DNA of 64,000 bases from Bradyrhizobium sp. U87765 SZCCT0048. Lineage in GTDB: Bacteria; Pseudomonadota; Alphaproteobacteria; Rhizobiales; Xanthobacteraceae. The notes under the pieces are model-generated. The model was given only the letters and a program-made list of their open reading frames with translations. It was not told the origin of the DNA and did not search any database. Every line of letters starts with the position of its first letter. Position 1 is the first letter of the stretch. Made by a program: the position numbers and the translations under genes. This document shows positions 46,918 through 56,393 of the stretch, one piece after another. Where the stretch lies: assembly GCF_018131225.1 (NCBI RefSeq), contig NZ_JAFCMM010000002.1, positions 620,001 to 684,000 on the forward strand. Direction: 5' to 3'.

Positions 46918-47700
46918 ATGCCCCTCGACACCAGCTCCGACACACCTTCCGCCTCTCCGGTAACGCCCTGGGGGTCACCAGCAGCGCCGCCGCCCGCGCC
47001 ACCGCCGGACCCGCGCCGCAAAATCTCTCCGCTGTCGATCCTGTTCTTCGTGCTGATGCTCGCCCTCGTCGGCGGGCGGGCCTACCGGGATCTGTCCACG
47101 CCGGAGGCCTGGGCCTACTGGAAGGATTCGTACCTCTCGCCGAGCCTGAAGGGTGCGGCCGCGAAAGCCGCGCTGCCCGGCGAAGCGCCCCGTCCGGTGC
47201 TCGCGGTCAGCGGCCGGATCGGCCCCGCTGCAGCCGTGTGGCTGCGCGGCCAGCTCGACGACGCCAGATTGCAGGCCGGCGACACCGTGGTCCTGTCGTC
47301 GCCGGGCGGCGACGTCGACCAGGCTCTTCTGATGGGCGAGACCATTCGCGCACGCGGACTTCGGACCGCGGTCGGCACCGTCGACAACGATGGCCGCATC
47401 CGCCCGTCGTACTGCGCCAGCGCCTGCGTCCTCACCTATGCCGGCGGCACGGCGCGGATCGGCTTGCCCGGATCGGTGCTCGGCGTCCATCGCTTCACCA
47501 CCGTCACGCCCGCGGAATCCCGGCGCGACGCCGTCGCCGACACCCAGCGCATCACGGGCATCATCCTCGGTTACCTGACACGGATGGGGGTCTCCTCGAC
47601 CATCATGGAGGCGATGTCGGCAAGCGACGACATCCGCTGGCTGGCACCGTCGCAGACGGCGCAGATGAAGCTTGTCACTGATCCCCTGCCTGCCCGCTGA
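46918..47700 (+). CDS. Membrane-anchored ClpP-fold-like protein (COG3904-type)
   Basis: A 260-residue protein with a proline-rich cytosolic start (PAAPPPAPPPDPRRK), one membrane segment (about residues 37-53) and an extracytoplasmic domain. That domain shows VVLSSPGGDVDQALLMGETIR and PSYCASACVLTYAGG followed by SVLGVHRF, the pattern of a ClpP/crotonase-like fold found in predicted periplasmic proteins. The SAC serine could be catalytic as in ClpP-type peptidases, but activity is unproven. ATG 46918 has no strong ribosome binding site; a GTG at 46831 is an alternative. Confidence 0.7.
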   Translation: MPLDTSSDTPSASPVTPWGSPAAPPPAPPPDPRRKISPLSILFFVLMLALVGGRAYRDLSTPEAWAYWKDSYLSPSLKGAAAKAALPGEAPRPVLAVSGRIGPAAAVWLRGQLDDARLQAGDTVVLSSPGGDVDQALLMGETIRARGLRTAVGTVDNDGRIRPSYCASACVLTYAGGTARIGLPGSVLGVHRFTTVTPAESRRDAVADTQRITGIILGYLTRMGVSSTIMEAMSASDDIRWLAPSQTAQMKLVTDPLPAR

Positions 47701-47790
47701 CGCTGCGCGTCGCCATTGGCGGCTGGCCAGTCAGAGCTTGCCAGGTTCACAGCTCCACGGGTTCAGGACATCACGTTCGTTCGAGCCTTT

Positions 47791-47824
47791 CACGAGGCCG
47801 CTTGCCTTGCACGAGGCCGCTTGC
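47791..47824. repeat. Direct repeat of 15 bp
   Basis: CACGAGGCCGCTTGC occurs twice, at 47791-47805 and 47810-47824, separated by four bases, in the intergenic region between two converging genes. No function is evident. Confidence 0.7.
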
Positions 47825-47891
47825 AGACATCGCCGTCTCCGGCCCCTCGCAGGGACGAGAGGCCGGATGGCATATCTCGACGGCCTTCGCG

Positions 47892-48281
47892 TCACTCCAC
47901 GATGCGGATCACGCGCCGCGTCCGCGGTTCGACGATCACACGCTGGTTGTTGACCACGGCATAGCGATACTCGCTGTAGCGCGGCACGGGACGCAGCTCG
48001 ACATATTCGGGCAGCGGCTCGCCGACCACGACGCGCTCGCGCACCACCACCGACGGTTCGTTCACGCCGGTCACCGAGGTGATCACCGCGGTCGGAATAT
48101 CGACCGCCGCGCCGACTGCCGCTCCCACTGTGCCGCCCACGGCCGCGCCCACCGGGCCCGCCACCGCACCGCCAGCCGCTGCACCGTCGCGGGCGCTGTT
48201 GACCGTGGCGTTCTGTGCCAATGCCAGCGTCGGCGCCAGCGCGACCGTCATCACCACGAGAGTCTTGCGCATCGTCATCAT
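47892..48281 (-). CDS. DUF1236 secreted protein
   Basis: A 129-residue secreted protein. The signal peptide (about residues 1-23, ending TLALAQ) precedes a glycine/alanine-rich segment, GAAAGGAVAGPVGAAVGGTV, that resembles glycine-zipper membrane segments. The C-terminal YSEYRYAVVNNQRVIVEPRTRRVIRI is the DUF1236 domain, common in Bradyrhizobium relatives. ATG 48281 follows GGAGG; three ATG codons are clustered here. Function unknown, probably at the envelope. Confidence 0.85.
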   Translation of the reverse strand: MMTMRKTLVVMTVALAPTLALAQNATVNSARDGAAAGGAVAGPVGAAVGGTVGAAVGAAVDIPTAVITSVTGVNEPSVVVRERVVVGEPLPEYVELRPVPRYSEYRYAVVNNQRVIVEPRTRRVIRIVE

Positions 48282-48453
48282 TGTCGTCCTCCGTATTTCC
48301 GATGAACAGAGGCCGGACAACGTGCGCCGCCCGACGCCGTTCCGCCGGGAACTGGGGCGTCATTGCGGCATGCCCCGCCACATGCATGGCGTGCGGCAAC
48401 GGACGCACCATTGCCTCGCAGCCAAGGGCATGTCGGCGAAGGAGAGAAACGTC

Positions 48454-50094
48454 TCAGCGCGTGAACGTGAAGAAGCCGCCGTCAGGCGCGGACGCCGAGC
48501 GACCGACACTCGCAGGCGGACGCGGCGCACCGTCACGCGGACGCGGCCGTGTCTGTTGCGGCGGGCGACTGTCGAAGCCGAAGAAACCTGACGGCTGCTC
48601 GGTCGCCACCGGCGGGGCAGCCCGCTTCTTCTTCGGCGCCGCAGGCGAAGCTGCGCCATCCGGACCGGCCGACGCCCCGGGCGCCGCGTCCGTCTTCGCC
48701 TCGGCCTTGCCGTCGGTCCTGGTCTCGTTTTTGGGTGGCGTCGCCGCCACCGGCGTATTCCCCGGCTCCAGGCGTCCGACCTCGCGCCGCGGCCATGCCG
48801 CGTCGTCGGCCCTGCCGGGCGGCGCGCTGAGCGCTTCGCCCTTCACCATGGCACGGGCCGCCAGCGCATCGACGGCGGTCGGGCGGGTGCCGGGACCGCC
48901 AAGCAACTCATCCGAGCCGAACGAAGATGCCACCAGCGGCACCACCGGCCCCGCCAGCGGCCGCGGCGGCGGCCCACCCGGCCGCACGCTGGTGTCGGGC
49001 ACCGCAGGCTCGTTCGGCAGCGCGACGGGCGTTGCGCGCGCCAGCAGGCGAGTGATCTCGCGCTCGGCATAGTGCGCGAGCTTGCGCGCGCCGGCCTTGG
49101 TGAAGAACACGCCATCGGCGGTGCGCAGGCGGCGGATCTGGCCTTCGAAGTCCGGGCCCTGCGGCATGAAGCGGCCGGCCTCGTCGACGAAACCATCCCA
49201 GACATCGACATAAGTGATGCCGGCCTTGCCCGCAGCATCGCGATAGAGCGCATCGAGATAGAGCATGTCCGCCGTCGCCTTCTGGCCACGCACGGCTGGC
49301 AGGCCGACCCACACCACCGGCACGCCCTTGCTCTTGAGCACGGCGATCATGTCCTCGATCTTCCTGGCGTAGAGTTCGGCCCAGCGATCGTCGCGGAAAT
49401 CGGCGCTGCCACCTGCACGCGCCCCCTTTTCAGGCGCGGCAATCGACGGCGTGTCGCCATCGGCGTCGTCGGCGGGCGGCTCGGCGCTGGCAGGCTTGTC
49501 GCCGTCGGGCTTGGCCTTCTTGTCCTTGTCGGTCTTCCTGGCCTCGCCGGTGTCGCGGATCGAAACGCGGTCGTTGAGGCCGAGCATGACCACGATCACG
49601 TCGGCCTTCTCCGCCGCCACGATGCCTTTGGCCGCGGCAATCCAGTCGGACGGCTCGCCCTTGGGCTGATAGCGAAGCAGACCCGAAACGGTCTTGTGCT
49701 TGCGGATCACGCCCATGTCCGGCTGTTCGCTGAACGCGTCCTCGAGGCCATACGCCAGCCAGTCGGCCATGGCGTCGCCGAGCACCAGCACATTGCGCTC
49801 TGCCGGCGTGTCACGCTTTTCGGGCGGCGGCGCGTGGGAATAGTCGACCGCGCGCTGGGGCTGCTGCTGCGCCGGTGGCGGCTGCCCCGGAAAAATCCGT
49901 TGAAAGAAGCCACCAAAACCGTCGCCACGCGGCGGCTGCATCTGCTGGCGCGGCGGCGGACGGCCGAAACCGAAATCCAGGAATTGTGCCGACGCCGGTG
50001 CCACGATGCCGAACAGCATCACCGCCGCCGTCGCGACCGCGATCAGCGGGCCGGCTTCGGACAGGATACGTCGCAGCGGCGATCGTCTCGACAT
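48454..50094 (-). CDS. SGNH-hydrolase-like DUF459 protein, probable pseudoenzyme
   Basis: A 546-residue exported protein. Residues 1-36 form a signal peptide, and residues 40-95 are proline/glutamine-rich. An SGNH-type fold covers about residues 100-350, and the last 190 residues are low-complexity. The SGNH blocks can be traced: block I is VLGDAMADW, where the nucleophile serine is replaced by Ala108; block III is VMLGLNDRV; block V is DGVFFTKAG, where the usual histidine is Phe330. It also carries a charged KTDKDKKAKPDGDK insert. The family acts on cell-wall or polysaccharide esters; loss of two catalytic residues suggests a binding rather than hydrolytic role. Confidence 0.8.
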   Translation of the reverse strand: MSRRSPLRRILSEAGPLIAVATAAVMLFGIVAPASAQFLDFGFGRPPPRQQMQPPRGDGFGGFFQRIFPGQPPPAQQQPQRAVDYSHAPPPEKRDTPAERNVLVLGDAMADWLAYGLEDAFSEQPDMGVIRKHKTVSGLLRYQPKGEPSDWIAAAKGIVAAEKADVIVVMLGLNDRVSIRDTGEARKTDKDKKAKPDGDKPASAEPPADDADGDTPSIAAPEKGARAGGSADFRDDRWAELYARKIEDMIAVLKSKGVPVVWVGLPAVRGQKATADMLYLDALYRDAAGKAGITYVDVWDGFVDEAGRFMPQGPDFEGQIRRLRTADGVFFTKAGARKLAHYAEREITRLLARATPVALPNEPAVPDTSVRPGGPPPRPLAGPVVPLVASSFGSDELLGGPGTRPTAVDALAARAMVKGEALSAPPGRADDAAWPRREVGRLEPGNTPVAATPPKNETRTDGKAEAKTDAAPGASAGPDGAASPAAPKKKRAAPPVATEQPSGFFGFDSRPPQQTRPRPRDGAPRPPASVGRSASAPDGGFFTFTR

Positions 50095-50320
50095 CGGCGT
50101 GACAGTGACCCGGTGGGCTGTGGTTTCCGGGAAAAATAATAGCCGATTCAGGCTGCAAGCGGGCAGCCCGCCGCGTCCGGATCAGCCGTTTTCCCATACA
50201 TGGAACCCGTGATGAAAACATCATCTTTCGCGCCGGATCCCCCAAACGTGCTTAAATTCGCAACAGGTTCCATCCTTCCGGCCCCGCCCCCGCCGCACCC
50301 GACCACCGCAGGACCTGCCC

Positions 50321-51469
50321 ATGCCCCCGAGACCGTCCGTCGACGCCGACTATATCGATCCCGTGACCGGCGAGACGTTTCCGCTGGCAACGCCGCTGTG
50401 GCGTTCGCCCGCCGGCCGTCCTCTGATGATCACCGAGCTGCCCGGGATCGGCCCGGACGCCATCGACCGCTCGACACGCTCGATCTGGCGCTACCGCGCG
50501 GCGCTGCCACTGCCAATCGAGCGTCCCGTCAGCCTCGGCGAGGGCATGACGCCGCTGGTCGAGGGCTGCCTGCCGTCCGGCCAGGTACACTTCAAGCTGG
50601 AGTGGTTCGCGCCGACCGGCAGCTTCAAGGACCGCGGCGCCTCGGTGATGCTGTCCTACCTGCGGCAGGCCGGAGTCCCCGGCATCCTCGAGGACAGTTC
50701 CGGCAATGGCGGCGCCGCGATCGCCGCCTACGGCGCGGCCGCGGGCCTGCGCGTGCGCATCCTCACGCCAGCGACCACCCAGCCGGCGAAGATCGCCCAG
50801 ATGCGCGCCTTCGGCGCCGAGGTGCAGCTCGTCCCCGGCCCCCGCGACAATTCCCAGACCGAGGCCATCCGCCAGTCGGAGGAGACGTTCTATGCCAGCC
50901 ACAACTGGCAAGCCTTCTTCCTGCAGGGCACCAAGCTGATCGCCTACGAGCTGTGGGAGGAGCACGGCTTCTCGCTGCCGGACAACATCGTCATTCCCGT
51001 CGGAGCCGGGAGCAACGTGCTGGGCTGCGACATCGGGTTTCGCGAGCTGCTGCGCGCCGGCCACATCACGCGCCTGCCGCGGCTGTTCTGTGCCCAGCCA
51101 CACAACTGCGCGCCGCTGCACGCCGCCTTCATCGCCGGCTCGGACACGCCGGTCGAGGTGACCACCGCGCCGACCATCGCCGAGGGCACCGCGATCAGAA
51201 GCCCGGTGCGCTTCACGGAGGTGCTGCAGGCGGTTCGGCGCTCCGGCGGCGGCACCGTCGCCGTGTCCGAGCAGGACATCACGACCGCCGTGGGACTGCT
51301 CGCGCGCATGGGGCTTTATGCCGAACCGACGTCGGCGGTTGCGGCCGCGGCGGCCGAGAAGCTGCTGGCATCGGGCACGATCACGCCGGAGCAGCGCACC
51401 GTGGTGCTGTTGACCGGAAGCGGCCTGAAGGCCACGGCATTCATGACCGAACTGTTCGGCAAGGCCTGA
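50321..51469 (+). CDS. PLP-dependent threonine-synthase-like enzyme
   Basis: A 382-residue fold-type II PLP enzyme. The cofactor lysine is in PTGSFKDRGAS near residue 107, and the phosphate-binding glycines are in EDSSGNGGAAIAAYGAA. These match the threonine synthase/cysteate synthase group. The N-terminus has a short domain (YIDPVTGETFPLATPLW) as in ThrC-like proteins with a C-terminal amidating role. No thrA/thrB gene is adjacent, so it may be a specialised paralogue. It converges with the TetR gene. Confidence 0.85.
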   Translation: MPPRPSVDADYIDPVTGETFPLATPLWRSPAGRPLMITELPGIGPDAIDRSTRSIWRYRAALPLPIERPVSLGEGMTPLVEGCLPSGQVHFKLEWFAPTGSFKDRGASVMLSYLRQAGVPGILEDSSGNGGAAIAAYGAAAGLRVRILTPATTQPAKIAQMRAFGAEVQLVPGPRDNSQTEAIRQSEETFYASHNWQAFFLQGTKLIAYELWEEHGFSLPDNIVIPVGAGSNVLGCDIGFRELLRAGHITRLPRLFCAQPHNCAPLHAAFIAGSDTPVEVTTAPTIAEGTAIRSPVRFTEVLQAVRRSGGGTVAVSEQDITTAVGLLARMGLYAEPTSAVAAAAAEKLLASGTITPEQRTVVLLTGSGLKATAFMTELFGKA

Positions 51470-51494
51470 ACAGTAAGGCTTGGAAAATAGCGGC

Positions 51495-52088
51495 TCAGGT
51501 TCGCGGCAAGCCACCCGCCGTCGCCAGCGGCCGGCGCGCAGGACGGGTCAACGCGACAAGGCGTTCCTCGAGTTCGGCGCGTTCGGCCGGCGATATCCTG
51601 TGCAGGGTGAACGCATCCGACAGCCACAGTCCGTCGGCGGCGAGGCGCAGGATCTTGGCGAGCGCCTGATCGGTCTCGGTGATGTCCTTCTGCAGCAGCG
51701 ATTCCACCCGCAAAAGCCAATCGGCCCGCAGCGCCGGATCGAGCAGCAGCGCCATCACCACGGTCGCCTGGGCGGTGCCAAGGTCGCTGGCGAGCGATGC
51801 CCGGATATAGGCCCGCGTGAAACGCCCATAATCGTCCGGATCGTCCGCGGCCAGCTCGTCGATCTTGGAGAGACACCGGGCGTAGGAATCCTCCAGCAGC
51901 GCCTGAAGCAATTCGGCCCTGGTGGAGAAGTGGTGAAGCAGCCCGCCCTTGCTGACCCTGGCCTCCCGCGCCACCGCATCGAGCGTCAGGGCATGAACGC
52001 CGGTCGTCACCAGCACGCGTGCGGCGCTCTCCAGCAGTCTCGCCCGCATGCCGGCGGCCCGTTGGGCTTGCTCCATCGAAAGTCCCAT
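51495..52088 (-). CDS. TetR-family transcriptional regulator
   Basis: A 197-residue repressor. The helix-turn-helix is GVHALTLDAVAREARVSKGGLLHHFSTRAELL (residues about 30-60, in part), typical TetR/AcrR. The C-terminal ligand-binding domain is all-helical, with no recognisable ligand signature. It is divergent from a 214-base gap ahead of the YbaK gene and may be autoregulated; no target transporter is adjacent. Confidence 0.9.
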   Translation of the reverse strand: MGLSMEQAQRAAGMRARLLESAARVLVTTGVHALTLDAVAREARVSKGGLLHHFSTRAELLQALLEDSYARCLSKIDELAADDPDDYGRFTRAYIRASLASDLGTAQATVVMALLLDPALRADWLLRVESLLQKDITETDQALAKILRLAADGLWLSDAFTLHRISPAERAELEERLVALTRPARRPLATAGGLPRT

Positions 52089-52302
52089 GTTGCGTGCGTA
52101 GCGCTCCCTCGCAAAAAACAGGCGGTATCGCCAGCCCGATCAAAACGAGAATCTAGCGCGTATCAAATTACCGTCCATTGACCTTTCGCAAGCGATTTCA
52201 ACCGGCCACGCGATAAAACCGCGCGGCCGGAGACCGGCACCGGACGGGAGCGACCGCGAACTGGACAAGCGAAACATGCCGCGACGGCGCCATGAGCCCC
52301 GC

Positions 52303-52776
52303 CTACGCGACCAGTGGCGCAGCCACGGCGGCCAGCGCCGCTTGCGCATCCCGCGGATTGAGGCGGACCTGCACGCCGCGCTGGCCACCGTTGAGATAGA
52401 CGAGGTCATGCGCCAGCGCGTCGGCCTCGATCACGACGGGAACCCGGCGCATCTGGCCGAACGGACTGATGCCGCCGACCTTGTAGCCGGTGATGCGCTC
52501 GGCATCGGCCGGCTTCATCATCTCCGCCGACTTGCCGCCGATCGCCGCGGCGAGCTTCTTCATCGCGACCTCGCGGTCGGATGGCACGATGGCGCAAACC
52601 GGCTTGCCGTCGACGAGAGCCATCAGCGTCTTGAGCACCCTGCCGGGCGTTTCGCCAAGCGCTTCGGCGGCCTGCAGCCCGACGCGCTCTGCCGACGGAT
52701 CATAGTCATAGGTGTGGACCGTGAACCGCACGCCGGCCTGTTCGAGGGTCTTGGTGGCGCGGGTGGTTCTGGACAT
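52303..52776 (-). CDS. ybaK: Cys-tRNA(Pro)/Cys-tRNA(Cys) deacylase YbaK
   Basis: A 157-residue canonical YbaK. It removes cysteine mischarged onto tRNA(Pro) by prolyl-tRNA synthetase. The catalytic lysine is in RVLKTLMALVDG near residue 46, and the GGISPFGQMRRVPVV loop near residue 100 is diagnostic of YbaK/EbsC. ATG 52776 gives the usual N-terminus MSRTTRATKTLEQAG. A second YbaK-domain protein is at 5305-5787. Confidence 0.92.
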   Translation of the reverse strand: MSRTTRATKTLEQAGVRFTVHTYDYDPSAERVGLQAAEALGETPGRVLKTLMALVDGKPVCAIVPSDREVAMKKLAAAIGGKSAEMMKPADAERITGYKVGGISPFGQMRRVPVVIEADALAHDLVYLNGGQRGVQVRLNPRDAQAALAAVAAPLVA

Positions 52777-53053
52777 TCGCGTTTCTCTTCCACTTGCTGG
52801 CTGCATTGGCGGCCGGCGCAACCATAGCCGAAATCGCCCCGGCGGAACCTCATCGGCCGATCAGACATCGACCGTTCGGCGCAACGGGTCCACGGACGAT
52901 CTGGAAACATTTGGAAATACAACGACATCGGCGTGCACCGCAACAATCGATGACAGGACCGTCACCGACCTGTCACACACCTATTTCAATCGCCCTCTAT
53001 TGATGATCGTCATCGATTACGGACCGACGTTCGTTAAGCAGAGGATTTCAGCG

Positions 53054-53431
53054 ATGCATACGAGCCACAACGGGCACGCCGAAGAGCAGGCCGATCACAC
53101 CGTCGAAACGCCCCATGAAGAGCAGAACGGCATCGGTCTGAACAAAACCGTTGCGACGGTTGCCGTCGTCGCGGTCGGCGCGGCCCTGTTCGAAGCGGCG
53201 CTGCTGCCGGGTCTGGCTCTCGGCGTCGCGGCCGTCGCTGCGCCGAAATATTTTCCCAAGCTCGGCAACGCGCTCAATCCGCTGTTCAAGTCCACCGTAC
53301 GCGGCACCTACAAGTTCGCCCAGAAGTCCAAGGAAGTGTTCGCCGAAGCGCACGAGCACGTGAACGACATCGTCGCCGAGGTGCAGGCGGAGAAGGACGC
53401 GCCGGACGCCAAGGCGAAGCCCGCGGCGTAA
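53054..53431 (+). CDS. DUF5132 protein
   Basis: A 125-residue protein with one long hydrophobic segment (about residues 33-60, TVAVVAVGAALFEAALLPGLAL in part) that would span or lie in the inner membrane. A basic stretch follows (KSTVRGTYKFAQKSKEVFAEA), then an acidic tail (VAEVQAEKDAPDAKAKPAA). This is the DUF5132 layout. GAGGA precedes ATG 53054. DUF5132 genes commonly travel with the HMA2, ATPase and EcsC genes found downstream here, so the product is probably an accessory of that ATPase system. Confidence 0.75.
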   Translation: MHTSHNGHAEEQADHTVETPHEEQNGIGLNKTVATVAVVAVGAALFEAALLPGLALGVAAVAAPKYFPKLGNALNPLFKSTVRGTYKFAQKSKEVFAEAHEHVNDIVAEVQAEKDAPDAKAKPAA

Positions 53432-53563
53432 GCGGCGCGCCTGACGCGAACGAGCAACTGGCCGCCGCCGGCGCCCACCGCGGCCGGTGCGCGGCAACGC
53501 CTGCGGGACCCGCGCGCCATCACGCGCGCCGCCCCTGGGAAAGCGCGAACACGAGAAGACACA

Positions 53564-54121
53564 ATGACCAAGCTGAAGCTGCAGATCGCGCACCAGATCC
53601 CTGGCCGCATCCGCATGAAGGTCTCGTCCGCCAAGGACAATCCCGAACTGCTGGAGCAGATCAGGCAGACGTTCAGCGTCATTCCCGGCATCGAGCAGGT
53701 GACGGTCAATCCGGTGACCGGCAGCGTGGTGCTGCACTACGACACCGAGCGGCACGACGAATTCCACGGCAAGCTCGAGCACCACACCGGTGGCCACTAT
53801 CGGCCGCCGACCAACGAGATCGACGCGCTCGCCAGCAAGATCGAGCAGGAAGCGGAATACCTCGCCGAGCACTCCCACACCGCGAAGGTGATCGTCGACT
53901 TCTTCAAGGAGACCGATCGGCAGATCAAGGTCGCGAGCGGCAACGTCGTGGATCTCAAGATCCTGCTGGCCGCCGGCATCGCCGGCTTCACCATCTTCGA
54001 GGTCGGCGCCAGCGCGGCGACGCCGGTATGGGTGACGCTGGCGATCTTCGCGCTCAATCACATGATCCAGGCCAACATGGCCAGGACCGAAGACGAGAGT
54101 GGAGCGCCGGCAACGGCTTGA
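53564..54121 (+). CDS. HMA2-type domain protein with histidine-rich loop
   Basis: A 185-residue protein. The N-terminal 55 residues form a ferredoxin-like HMA2 domain (HQIPGRIRMKV, IEQVTVNPVTGSVVLHY) that lacks the metal-binding CxxC of ordinary HMA domains. Residues 58-78 hold six histidines (58, 64, 68, 73, 74, 78), a likely metal-binding loop. A hydrophobic hairpin (about residues 130-175) anchors it. The same PGRIR motif opens the P-type ATPase in the next gene, suggesting the two domains interact or exchange ligand (inference). Confidence 0.8.
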   Translation: MTKLKLQIAHQIPGRIRMKVSSAKDNPELLEQIRQTFSVIPGIEQVTVNPVTGSVVLHYDTERHDEFHGKLEHHTGGHYRPPTNEIDALASKIEQEAEYLAEHSHTAKVIVDFFKETDRQIKVASGNVVDLKILLAAGIAGFTIFEVGASAATPVWVTLAIFALNHMIQANMARTEDESGAPATA

Positions 54122-54254
54122 GACCGCGCCGGCGAGCGCGCGTTCGCCTGTGATGGAACCGTGAACGCGCTCTGCTTTGTGTTGTGACGCACCTTCGTCA
54201 TGCGAACCGGTCTGCCGTTTCGCATGACGACGCTCCAGACTGGATGGCTGCCGA

Positions 54255-56393
54255 ATGGACTTTGCATTCCGTCACGCGATGCCCGGCCGTATCCGGCTCT
54301 GCATCCCGGAGCTGTGCCGCAGGAAGACGCTGGCCGAGACCTTTCTCGGCTGGCTGCGCGGCCAGCCCGGCATCCGCACCGCGCGCATCAACTATGGTTG
54401 CGCCTCGCTGGTGCTCGAATACGACCCCGCCCAGGAACCGGTGCTGCGGGCCCTGCTCGCCCGTGTGAAGACGACAAGCCTTGCCGATCTCAAGGCCTTC
54501 GTCACCGCCATGGCGCCGGCCGCGGCGCCCAAGGCTGAAGCACAGGCGAGCGCACCGCCACCGCCGTCAGCGTTTTCGCGCCGCTCGCCGCTGGCGCTGC
54601 CGACACTGTCGCTGATGATGGCGTTCAGCGCCAATCCCGTCGTCGCCGCCATCAACATCCCGCTGATGCTGTGGAACGGCTTCCCGATCGCCAAACGCGC
54701 CTGGAAGGTGTGGGATCGCGAGCGGCGGCTCAACATCGACGTGCTCGACACGCTGGCGATCACCGCCTCGGTTCTGCAGGGCAACCCGCTCGCCGGCTGC
54801 ATCGTCACCTGGCTGATCAAGCTCGGGGACTGGATCCGCGATCTCACCGCCGCCGGCCAGCGCCGCGCCATCAGCGACCTGCTCGAATTCCAGACCAAGA
54901 CCGCCTGGGTGCTGCGCGACGGCGCCGTGGTGTCGATCCCCGCCGCGGAGCTCGCGGTCGGCGATCTCGTCGTGATCTACCCCGGCGAGATGATCCCCGT
55001 GGACGGCGAAATCGTCGACGGCCACGCCACCATCGACCAGAAGACGATCACCGGCGAGGGTCTGCCGGTGAACCGCGGCAAGGGCGAAGCCGCGTTCGCG
55101 GCCACCGTCATCCGCGAGGGCCAGATCACCGTGCGCGCGCTGCGCGTCGGCGGCGACACCACCGCCGGGCAGATCGTGCATCTCGTCGAGTCCGCGCCCA
55201 TCGGCGACACCCGCATCCAGAACCACGCCGAACGCTTCGCCGATCGCCTGGTGACGCCGACGCTGGCGCTCGCCGCCGGCACCGCCGCGGTGACCGGCGA
55301 CTTCAACCGTTTCCTGTCGCTGGTGATCGTCGACTACGGCACCGGCATCCGCGTCGCCGCGCCGACCTCGGTGCTGTCGTCGATGACCCACGCGGCGCGC
55401 GCGGGCATCATCATCAAGAGCGGCGGCCACATGGAGCGGCTCGCCGACATCGACACCATCGTGTTCGACAAGACGGGAACGCTCACCCGCGGCACGCCGG
55501 CGGTGATCGACGTAATTTCCTATCAGGACCACATCACGCCGAACCACCTGCTCGGCCTGGCCGCCGCCGCCGAAACGCGCCTGCAGCACCCGGTGGCGGA
55601 GGCGATCCGCACCAAGGCGCGCGAGCTCGCGGTCAACATCCCGCCATGCGACGAGACCACCTACCGCCTCGGCCTCGGCGTCGAGGGCCAGGTCAACGGC
55701 TACTACATGCATGTCGGCAACGCGCGCTTCATGCGCGAGAGCGAGATTCACATCGACCGCGCGCGGGGCGACCGCGCCGCCCTTGACGAGCGCGGCTATT
55801 CCAGCCTGTACATCGCGGTCGACGGCGAACTCGCCGGGCTCGTGCCGTATTCGGACGAGATCCGCCGCGAAAGCCGGGGCGTGATCCAGAAGCTGCACGC
55901 CATGGGCATCAAGAACACCATCATGCTGACCGGCGACAACGCCGTCGTCGCCCGCGCGGTGTGCCGCGAGCTCGGCCTGACGCAGCATTTCGCCGACATG
56001 CTGCCGGCCGACAAGGCTACCGTCATCCAGCAGTTGCAGCGCGAAGGCAAGCGCGTCGCCATGGTCGGCGACGGCATCAACGATTCGCCCGCGCTGAGCT
56101 TTGCCGACGTCGGCATCGCCATGAAGCATGGCGCAGAAGTCACTCATGAATCCGCCGACGTCATCCTGATGGAGGATTCACTCTGGAAGCTGGTCAAGGC
56201 GGTCGAGATATCGCAAGGCGCGGTTCGCCTGGTCAGGCAGAACTACGGCATCGTCGCGGTGCTCAACACGCTGGCGCTCGGCCTCGCCCTGCCCGGCGGC
56301 CTGATCACCCCCGAAGTCACGGCGCTGATCAGCAACGGCTCGGCGATTCTCGCCAGCCTCAACGGCGTCCGGCCGATCCTGCGCTATCAATGA
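54255..56393 (+). CDS. Atypical P1B-like transport ATPase lacking a CPx motif
   Basis: A 712-residue P-type ATPase with an N-terminal HMA2-like segment (MPGRIRLCIPEL), eight predicted membrane segments, and intact catalytic motifs: TITGEG in the actuator domain, Asp405 in DKTGTLT, QHPVAEA in the N-domain, MLTGDN, and GDGINDSPAL. At the position of the CPC/SPC/TPC of membrane segment 6 it has Tyr361-Gly362-Thr363 (VDYGTGIRVAAPTS). The last segment shows SNGSAILASLNG. It can presumably hydrolyse ATP, but the transported ion is unlikely to be bound by thiols. The EcsC gene overlaps its stop by ATGA. Confidence 0.88.
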   Translation: MDFAFRHAMPGRIRLCIPELCRRKTLAETFLGWLRGQPGIRTARINYGCASLVLEYDPAQEPVLRALLARVKTTSLADLKAFVTAMAPAAAPKAEAQASAPPPPSAFSRRSPLALPTLSLMMAFSANPVVAAINIPLMLWNGFPIAKRAWKVWDRERRLNIDVLDTLAITASVLQGNPLAGCIVTWLIKLGDWIRDLTAAGQRRAISDLLEFQTKTAWVLRDGAVVSIPAAELAVGDLVVIYPGEMIPVDGEIVDGHATIDQKTITGEGLPVNRGKGEAAFAATVIREGQITVRALRVGGDTTAGQIVHLVESAPIGDTRIQNHAERFADRLVTPTLALAAGTAAVTGDFNRFLSLVIVDYGTGIRVAAPTSVLSSMTHAARAGIIIKSGGHMERLADIDTIVFDKTGTLTRGTPAVIDVISYQDHITPNHLLGLAAAAETRLQHPVAEAIRTKARELAVNIPPCDETTYRLGLGVEGQVNGYYMHVGNARFMRESEIHIDRARGDRAALDERGYSSLYIAVDGELAGLVPYSDEIRRESRGVIQKLHAMGIKNTIMLTGDNAVVARAVCRELGLTQHFADMLPADKATVIQQLQREGKRVAMVGDGINDSPALSFADVGIAMKHGAEVTHESADVILMEDSLWKLVKAVEISQGAVRLVRQNYGIVAVLNTLALGLALPGGLITPEVTALISNGSAILASLNGVRPILRYQ

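Noticed and set aside
52089..52302. Search for a TetR operator between tetR and ybaK
   Set aside because: Some A/T-rich motifs (GCGTATCAAATTACCG) are present but no convincing palindrome could be found.
53000..53013. FixK/FNR-like site TTGA-N6-TCAT before the DUF5132 gene
   Set aside because: Seven of eight core positions match, but the implied transcription start would lie only a few bases before the start codon and on top of the ribosome binding site, so the geometry is wrong.
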